A stretch of DNA of 64,000 nt, taken from contig JBAMJV010011129.1 of the NCBI GenBank assembly GCA_037951105.1, positions 25,529-89,528 on the forward strand, given 5' to 3'. Below, in pieces: positions 57,779-64,000 of this stretch. The position numbers and the translations under genes are program-made. How positions within the stretch are numbered: position 1 is the stretch's first letter; each line of letters starts with the position of its first letter. The notes beneath the pieces are model-generated. The model was not told where the DNA came from. It made no database searches and saw nothing but the letters and a program-made list of their open reading frames with translations. The stretch comes from Echinarachnius parma. Its lineage: Eukaryota; Echinodermata; Echinoidea; Clypeasteroida; Echinarachniidae.

Positions 57779-60700
57779 ATGGATCAGACGGTGAAAGACC
57801 AGACGGTTCAGGACCAGGCTGCAGCTCTGAAGGAGTCATGTAACAGTTACCTCGGTGACCTCGGAAGGAGGTACAATCAGTTGGAGCAACTATTGTCAGA
57901 TCGAGATAACTGCACGGTGGTCGTCAAGAGATACGACCAATTGAAGGGTATATTTTCCCTTTATGAAGAACAGTACATGGAGTACGTCACCATGTTGGAT
58001 GGTGATTTGAAAATGGACGCGAGCAAAGTGTTCGCAAGTCAGCGACAGAACTTGGAGGAGTTCAATAAAAGAATTACGGCGTGGCTCAGTGACTCTGAGT
58101 CTAAGGAGGTGTCATTCACGGCGATCACGGCACCAGTAGACGACGACCAGCGTTCCGAGTATGCAGCGAGCACATCGTCTTCGAGTTCGAGAAGCAGCGC
58201 AAGGCTGAGAGAAGCTAAGCTAAAGCAGAAAATAGCACGGCAACGAATCGAGCAGCTTAAAGAGCAACAAAGACTTGAGCGTGCTAGGCGTGAACTCGAC
58301 GAACGGCTCGTCGCGCTCCAGATCGAGGGCGAAATGAAGCATGCTGAACTGGAGGTGGAGATGCTGGAGGAGGAGCTGATCGAAGATCGAGTTTCTGCTG
58401 GTGGCCGAGATCTGACAGCTTTCCAAGTTCAAACGGGTGGTGAAGACTCCCGTGGCCGTACGGATGATCTGAGTGGTGGTCATGGTGAACGGATCCGTGA
58501 CCAAGATCAGATCAAGAAAAATGGACAGATAAGTAGTGACAGGGCTGCAAGAACTGTAAGTAGTAACAAGAATAAAAACAGTCCTGTTGCATGTGGTGAT
58601 GTTGATACACAAAGTAGAATGAATGTGGGCATGAATGTAAACATGGGTAGCAATGTACTTGTAAAGGCAAGTAGCCAAAATTCTACTGATAACGGCAATT
58701 CCGTATCTGATTTGTGTAATATGTTGATGGTTTCCATGAACATGCCGAAGCCAGAGTTGCTTAGGTTCGACGGTGATCCAATCAAGTATTGTAGTTTTGT
58801 GAATAGCTTTGATGTTAATGTTGCATGCAAGGTCAATGATGACAAAACTAGATTGATGTATTTGCTGTCTTATTGTGAGGGTAGGGCCAAGGAGTGTATC
58901 GAGTGTTGCGTACTGCTACCCTCAGATGAAGGGTACAGTAGGGCTAGGAAGATTCTAGCCAATCAGTTCGGTCAACCTCACGTGATATCACATGCTAGGC
59001 TTAAGAAAGTCCTTAATCGCCCCCAAATTAGGCCCAATGACGGCCACGGCTTGCGCGAGCTAGCAAGGGAAATGAGCGCGTGCCAAATAACTCTTGAGCA
59101 GATGGGACACACTGCAGATATGAATTCCAGTGACAGCCTGCTGAAGATCCAGGGCATACTTCCGGTGCAGCTGCAGGCTAGATGGGCCGATCGAGCAGAA
59201 GGTCTGCTCGTGCAGGGCATCAAACCAAGCTTTCGTGACATGGCAAGCTTCATCGACCGGCAAGCCAAAGTCGCCAACAACCTATATGGTAAAAACGTAG
59301 GTCAGAGTGTGAAACCTACTAATGTGAAGCCTCCAGAACGTCCAGAGAGGCCCATCAACAATGGCGTAAGAGCCACTACACTGTCAACAGCAGGTAAGGG
59401 AGAAAGGCGGAAGTGTCCTTGTTGTGCGGAACGTCATGAACTGACGGAATGTGAGCAGTTCAAGGGCAAACCACAGAAGGAACGTTTTAGGCTAGCGCGC
59501 AGGAATCGCCTGTGCGACAACTGCCTTAAACCGTCCCACATGGCCAAGGACTGTTGGCAGAAGTCTGTGTGTGGCAGCAATGGCTGCGAGAGAAGGCACC
59601 ATGCCCTTCTTCATTTCGAGCGTGTGGAGAATCTCACCGGGGCCGGTGAAAGTAGAAACGACGTAAAAGATGCGGGTACCCAAGAGAAACCACTCGTTAC
59701 AAGTCTTTCGGCGAGCATCAGTTCAAAGGTATGCCTTAGGGTGCTGCCTGTCAAGGTACGGAGTAACGGCAGAGAGGTAGAGACTTGGGCTCTGCTTGAC
59801 AGTGGAAGCGACGTCTCGCTCTGCGACCAAAGGCTTGCCACAAAACTAGGCCTGAAAGGAAATAAGAAACAGTTCAAACTGTCAACTGTGAACGACGAAA
59901 ACAAGAAGGTAAGTGGGATGGAGCTATCGATGTCGGTCTGCGGACTTGACGAGAGTGAATCCATCAGTTTGGAGGCAGTATGGACTGTCGACAAACTACC
60001 AATCTCTACTGAGAGCATACCGAATCCGAGCGACATCCATCAATGGTCGCACCTCCAAGATGTTTCCATTCCCCAAATCGACGACAAGGAGGTTATGCTT
60101 CTCATAGGTGGAGACACGCCGGAGGCCTTCTGGGTGAAGGAGGATAGACGCGGAGGGAAGGGAGAACCTTACGCCATGCGGTCTGTCCTTGGGTGGACCC
60201 TGATAGGACCAACCTCACGACATGAAAGAAGGTCACAGTTCTCATCCAACTTCACACGCCTGCACTATGACCTTCTGCAGGAACAAGCTGAAAGGTTCGG
60301 AAAACAAGACTTCGGAGATAATTGTAATGAGGTAGGTAAGGGTCTGTCAGTAGAAGATCGAAGGGCAGAGGCGACTATCAGGAAGACGGATGGCAACTAT
60401 GAACTAGGGCTTCCATGGCATCATTCAGAAGTTGACGCGAAGTCAAATCCGGCGGATGAGGGTCCCAGAGGCATGCCAGTCAGTGAGTCGACCGGCGATG
60501 CAAGGCAGGTCAAGGGACCACAATTCCTGAGGGAGAAACCCGAGAGATGGCCCCAAGCCGTGCATCTGCCTCAAAGCCTACCTGAAGCCAATGAAGATCC
60601 TGAGGTAAAGAAGACCATGAGGAACAACTGCGTTACGAGCAGTGGTAAGGTAGACGACCTTATCGATCGTTACTCCTCGTGGTCAAGGCTCAAGAAAGGA

Positions 60701-61168
60701 GTTGCCTGGATCCTCCGATATGTAAGGTACCTTCGTTCAAAGGCAAAGTCAGAAGACGGCAAGGAGGTTAGACAGAAGACATTGTCGCTCCAGGAATACC
60801 AGGATGCTGAAAGAGCAATCCTTATGTGTGTACAAATGAAGGAGTTCCCAGAGGAACTTAGCAAACGTGACAAGAAAGCTGACAAGAAGAAAGGGACTGG
60901 CTTAACAAAGCTCAACCCTATTGTCGTGGACGGAGTGCTTCGTGTTGGTGGACGACTGACCAATGCACCTGTGCCATTCGACACAAAACAGCCACACTGC
61001 CTACCACCCGGTGTCTTCAAGAAGGAAGATAGGTATTGTCGGCGAAGGTGGCGCCAAACCCAGTATCCGGCAGATCTGTTCTGGAAGCGTTGGCGTTGGG
61101 AATACCGACCATCGCTCCACCATCGCTACAAGAAAGACAGGAGTGGTTGCAACCACAGCGGAATTTAA
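57779..61168 (+). CDS. BEL/Pao Gag-protease polyprotein with pol deletions
   Basis: 1129 aa from ATG 57779, 38 nt after the 5' LTR. Residues 140-200 form a charged coiled coil. The DUF1759-type Gag core starts near 327 (ELLRFDGDPIKYCSF). Zinc-finger region: CPCC near 545, then CCHC knuckle CDNCLKPSHMAKDC near 578, then a Cys/His pair. The aspartic protease has active site LLDSGSDVSLC near 672 and extends to VLGWTLIGPT near 810. The pre-RT block GNYELGLPWHH (~877) then jumps directly to KSNPADEGPRG, the segment that follows RNase H. Near 1085 the pre-integrase sequence ends at PHCLPPGVF, joining the region after the integrase core. Both joins keep the frame. The last ~18 residues are out of frame after an 11-bp duplication. 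It acts as structural and protease protein only; polymerase functions are missing. Confidence 0.92.
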   Translation: MDQTVKDQTVQDQAAALKESCNSYLGDLGRRYNQLEQLLSDRDNCTVVVKRYDQLKGIFSLYEEQYMEYVTMLDGDLKMDASKVFASQRQNLEEFNKRITAWLSDSESKEVSFTAITAPVDDDQRSEYAASTSSSSSRSSARLREAKLKQKIARQRIEQLKEQQRLERARRELDERLVALQIEGEMKHAELEVEMLEEELIEDRVSAGGRDLTAFQVQTGGEDSRGRTDDLSGGHGERIRDQDQIKKNGQISSDRAARTVSSNKNKNSPVACGDVDTQSRMNVGMNVNMGSNVLVKASSQNSTDNGNSVSDLCNMLMVSMNMPKPELLRFDGDPIKYCSFVNSFDVNVACKVNDDKTRLMYLLSYCEGRAKECIECCVLLPSDEGYSRARKILANQFGQPHVISHARLKKVLNRPQIRPNDGHGLRELAREMSACQITLEQMGHTADMNSSDSLLKIQGILPVQLQARWADRAEGLLVQGIKPSFRDMASFIDRQAKVANNLYGKNVGQSVKPTNVKPPERPERPINNGVRATTLSTAGKGERRKCPCCAERHELTECEQFKGKPQKERFRLARRNRLCDNCLKPSHMAKDCWQKSVCGSNGCERRHHALLHFERVENLTGAGESRNDVKDAGTQEKPLVTSLSASISSKVCLRVLPVKVRSNGREVETWALLDSGSDVSLCDQRLATKLGLKGNKKQFKLSTVNDENKKVSGMELSMSVCGLDESESISLEAVWTVDKLPISTESIPNPSDIHQWSHLQDVSIPQIDDKEVMLLIGGDTPEAFWVKEDRRGGKGEPYAMRSVLGWTLIGPTSRHERRSQFSSNFTRLHYDLLQEQAERFGKQDFGDNCNEVGKGLSVEDRRAEATIRKTDGNYELGLPWHHSEVDAKSNPADEGPRGMPVSESTGDARQVKGPQFLREKPERWPQAVHLPQSLPEANEDPEVKKTMRNNCVTSSGKVDDLIDRYSSWSRLKKGVAWILRYVRYLRSKAKSEDGKEVRQKTLSLQEYQDAERAILMCVQMKEFPEELSKRDKKADKKKGTGLTKLNPIVVDGVLRVGGRLTNAPVPFDTKQPHCLPPGVFKKEDRYCRRRWRQTQYPADLFWKRWRWEYRPSLHHRYKKDRSGCNHSGI

Positions 61169-61425
61169 AGATTGACGATCTAGTCCTCATGGTAGATGAC
61201 TATGCACCTAGAGGACAATGGTCCATTGGCAAGGTTGTAGAGACCTATCCTGGAAGAGATGGTAAGGTGCGCCAGGTTGAAGTGAAGGCCGGAACGAAGT
61301 TCTATAAGCGACCGATAGCCAAGCTATGTCTCCTGGAACAGTGTGGACCAAATGATCACGAAAATGAGGCACGAACTCATTTTCCATTGCACATGCGCAG
61401 TTATTATAAGTTTTTGTTTATTTAG
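61120..61425 (+). pseudogene. Frameshifted C-terminal pol segment (DUF5641-like)
   Basis: A second frame carries LKIDDLVLMVDDYAPRGQWS and on to KLCLLE, the conserved region after the BEL integrase. It is separated from the main frame by a tandem 11-bp duplication (61109-61119 and 61120-61130, one base different). The frame ends at TAG-region stop 61425. Confidence 0.85.
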
Positions 61426-61429
61426 GCGT

Positions 61430-61755
61430 AATGGAATAAGGTGCTTTCGCTTAAGTCGCATGTGGTATCACATGAATTGATAGGAGTGATAAATAGGTCT
61501 ATCAGGTTCATGTTAATAGTGTAAAGATGGTTGCGATTCAAGGTTGCAAGTACAAATTTGTTGTATATGTTTCGTCATTATTTTGTAACGTAAATTAGAA
61601 TGAATTTATGTTTGGTACATAACATTCTTAATTAGGATTATTTGAAGAGAGTCTTGAAATTGATTAGTATACAGGTGTAGGTGTATTGATTTGATCGTAC
61701 CTGCCGCTTTTTAAGTGAAATTAACTTGTTGGTGTTCGTTAATTTGGGGCCGGTA
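61430..61755 (+). other. BEL/Pao 3' untranslated region
   Basis: AT-rich, with GGGGCCGG shortly before the 3' LTR as the only candidate polypurine tract (weak). Confidence 0.6.
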
Positions 61756-63241
61756 TGTTGCGGCAGAATTACACTTATATTTTAAAGTGGTAATAGTTTG
61801 TGTATTATGTGATACATATTATGTTCCCTGTATAAATACATTATACTCCCTGTATACTTGTAGTATACAGCCTGATTAATACAGCCCTATAGTTTAATAC
61901 AGTGCATAAACAAAGGGGTCTCTGTGCTGGCCAGGGGGGCAAACATAGATAAGCAGGAATTTCTCCCTGCCTGGATGTTTACTTTAGTGATAACATTGAC
62001 CATGCCTTCTATGTCAGTGGGGGTAGTAATATGTACATAGCCCGTTGAGCATCACTTCTACAGAGAAAGTCAGTGGGAAGAGTCTGTTGTTTGAAGCTGG
62101 TTGAAAATAGTTGGTTGAAAACAGTTGGTAAGTCGATATATTTCACTTTTTGTACATTATTGTAGTATAATAAGAAACCACTGTAACTTTAGAATATTAT
62201 GCCATACACTATGTTAAATGTGCACTCTATAAGAAAGAGTGAGAGACAGAGAAGTTGTGAGAGATGAAGTGGTATATTCACGTAATAATTATGTCATTAT
62301 GTACAGCACAGTATAGTATAGTCGAGCACTATAGTTGTAGTAAATTGATGTTTGTTATGCCACATATAATGAAGTTAGTATTCCTATTAATTATAAGGAC
62401 AGAATTTGCATTAGTTGATGAATATTGAGTAGATGCAAAATGATTAGTTATATTCAAACAAGGTGCATTTGTTAATGCATATATAAGTAAATCTCTTAGA
62501 AGAGAAGATATTGCAGAATATCGAGAATATTGTGTTATCATTAATCTTGGTAAACTTTGTATTATAAGTTGTTTGGTAGTATTGATTATAGTTATATACT
62601 ACACGCATTAGCACACAAGTTTAGTTACATACAGTTGTATGATGTTAATATATTTAGTTGATAATTAATGCTCTATGACACGAGTTGGTATTTTGGAAAC
62701 ACTAAATTGAAGGAACTCATTTGAGTAGTTAATATTCATAAATGTTTGGTGAATTAGGTTCAATGATTATATGTTCATGTAACAGTTATTGTTAGGAACT
62801 CACATATAAAGGTTAATTAGTCAGAACGTTGATTATAGGAATTATGGTTTGTGTGTACAGTTAATTACTTGAACATATAACTTATTATTGTTTTTACTGA
62901 TTGTCCTTATTTCAGTAAACCGTCAAATGATATACGGACGTCGTCGTCAAATACGGACGTCGTAGGTCGGCGTCAAAGGAAATATACGTCAAACGTCATC
63001 TATAATAGCGTCGGCTATATCGTTAGCTATCGTCATCGTAGTTGATATTGTTGTCATCGTCGTCGTCGATGAGTGTTCGTCAAGACATAATGTTGTCGTT
63101 GTCGATATCGTGCGTCGAATAAAAGGACTTTGATTTGTATATATACACAACACATTCATCTTGAACTGGTCGCTTTGTTTGTTGTTGTGTGCTGACGTGT
63201 TTGCACTGGAAACATAACCCCTTATGTAGTTTACAGCTACA
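61756..63241 (+). repeat. 3' LTR of the BEL/Pao element
   Basis: Collinear with the 5' LTR at an offset of exactly 5501 bp, with one substitution seen (T61960) and no indel. Followed by the target duplication GCAGG. Confidence 0.95.
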
Positions 63242-63290
63242 GCAGGTTTTGGTTATTAAAATTAAGTTTGACCAAAACTCAACTATCCCT
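63242..63290 (+). mobile_element. Family D MITE copy 3, right part
   Basis: It continues GCAGGTTTTGGTTATTAAAA to ACCAAAACTCAACTATCCCT, with TTAA at 63291-63294. This completes the copy begun before 56254. Confidence 0.85.
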
Positions 63291-63294
63291 TTAA

Positions 63295-63885
63295 ATTAAA
63301 CTTGAAAGGGGGTATAGGGGTAGTATAGCCTACAATTACATAATTGTTATTAGAACCAGGGGCCTATTATAGCGAGGGAATGGTTTCCTGTCCTGGGTTC
63401 GAGCCCCCCCCCCCCCCCCCCCCCGCCCCCTCCCCCACCCTAAGGCCCGGCATTTTTGTTTGTTTGTGTTTTTTTTGCTTGCTTGCTTGTTAGTCGGTAG
63501 TTTTGATTTGGGGGCTTTGAATAGCTCACATCCAAAAGCTTCGGGGGGGGGGGGGGGGGGCTCCGCCTCCTGGATCCTTGCCAGGGGGCCTTACGGTGTG
63601 ACCCCGTGGAGCCCGCATGCACCCGAAGCAAGTCTATGCCCTCCAAACACGCACGAACACACAATTATAACACCCAAAGCACATTCATTATGTAGAGTGT
63701 ATACATCGAAGAGAACTTTACATAAATGACTCTACACAAGGTTCAGCCCTTATAATCGCCATTTTGTCAATACATGCACCTTCGATCATGAATGGGGCGG
63801 CCGCGATCGATTCGATGATATTGATGTACTCGAGATGGGATCGAACGAAGCAGACTGGAACTGAATACTTTATTCAGTCCAATGT
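63295..63885. other. Right-edge stretch: C and G runs, no gene recognised
   Basis: A long C run sits at 63406-63424 and a G run at 63543-63560. GGTTCGAGCCC at 63397 resembles a Pol III B box, but no tRNA fold or clear A box is seen. Confidence 0.5.
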
Positions 63886-64000
63886 TATGATACAGTCAAA
63901 CCTGCTCTAGCGACCACCTGTATATAAATATCACCTGTCTGTAGAGACCACTAATCTTGACTACGTATACATAGTACCGAAGTGCATGTCACAGTTATTC
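63886..64000 (+). mobile_element. Left end of a TACAGTCAAACCTGCTCTAG-type MITE
   Basis: Begins TACAGTCAAACCTGCTCTAG, then GACCACCTGT, like 8274 and 29268. It runs off the window. Confidence 0.5.

Larger units (their letters stand above)
56255..63241 (+). mobile_element. BEL/Pao LTR retrotransposon, Gag-protease only
   Basis: Two 1486-bp LTRs (TGTTGC..GCTACA) and a 5-bp target duplication GCAGG (56250-56254 and 63242-63246). The internal region encodes Gag and an A17-type aspartic protease. It then passes in frame to the end of the RNase H-to-integrase linker and the post-integrase C-terminus. The reverse transcriptase/RNase H and the integrase zinc-binding and catalytic core are absent. One base differs between LTRs in my reading. 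With no RT or integrase of its own it would need both in trans. I see no obvious primer binding site next to the 5' LTR and only a weak purine tract before the 3' LTR. Confidence 0.93.

Noticed and set aside
62329-62541. 70-aa minus-strand frame present twice (also 56828-57040)
   Set aside because: It sits in the AT-rich part of both LTRs, and its duplication is due to LTR identity.
63360-63424. GGTTCGAGCCC as a tRNA or tRNA-derived SINE
   Set aside because: Only a B-box-like word is present. No cloverleaf arms or convincing A box precede it, and a C homopolymer follows directly.

Overview
This window is a piece of a repeat-rich animal nuclear genome. The evidence is spliced genes with canonical GT-AG introns (one about 30.7 kb), a BEL/Pao LTR retrotransposon, many families of short terminal-inverted-repeat elements, minisatellites and long homopolymers. 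There is no bacterial gene organisation, CRISPR array or operon. The main host gene encodes a Syd-1 type RhoGAP that still has an N-terminal PDZ domain. Vertebrate SYDE1/2 lack that domain, so the source is most likely an invertebrate, probably marine (deuterostome or lophotrochozoan). I cannot fix the phylum from the sequence alone.

Layout. 1-1116 (+) holds the last two coding exons of a gene I do not recognise, followed by two decayed tandem copies of its terminal exon (to about 1465). From 1.5 to 10.9 kb I see only repeats and AT-rich sequence. 11004-53285 (-) is one five-exon syd-1-like gene: PDZ exon 51887-53285, C2 plus start of RhoGAP 20167-21210, RhoGAP 14087-14244, RhoGAP 12469-12742, acidic C-terminus 11004-11230. 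All splice phases agree (1, 1, 0, 1), and the joined CDS is 3102 nt, or 1033 aa. Its introns carry decayed copies of exons 3 and 4, at least five families of short elements flanked by TTAA, a palindromic mariner-like element, a TIR element that keeps a SAP-like first exon, 55-bp, 48-bp and 323-bp tandem arrays, and 5'-truncated retroposed tails.

Downstream of the PDZ exon on the + strand, from 54.4 kb, are three copies of one TTAA element. The third is split by a BEL/Pao retrotransposon at 56255-63241, flanked by a 5-bp target duplication, GCAGG. Its two 1486-bp LTRs differ by one base in my reading. Its polyprotein keeps Gag and protease but has lost reverse transcriptase/RNase H and the integrase core in two separate deletions that keep the frame. 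A later 11-bp duplication shifts the frame near the C-terminus. The element therefore looks non-autonomous yet recently mobilised.

The host gene has a clear likely role (presynaptic RhoGAP scaffold). Most of the remaining DNA is transposon history, and the best leads are there: the Gag-protease-only BEL element, the SAP-exon TIR element, the TTAA families including two that abut on one shared TTAA, and the repeated tandem duplication and decay of host exons.
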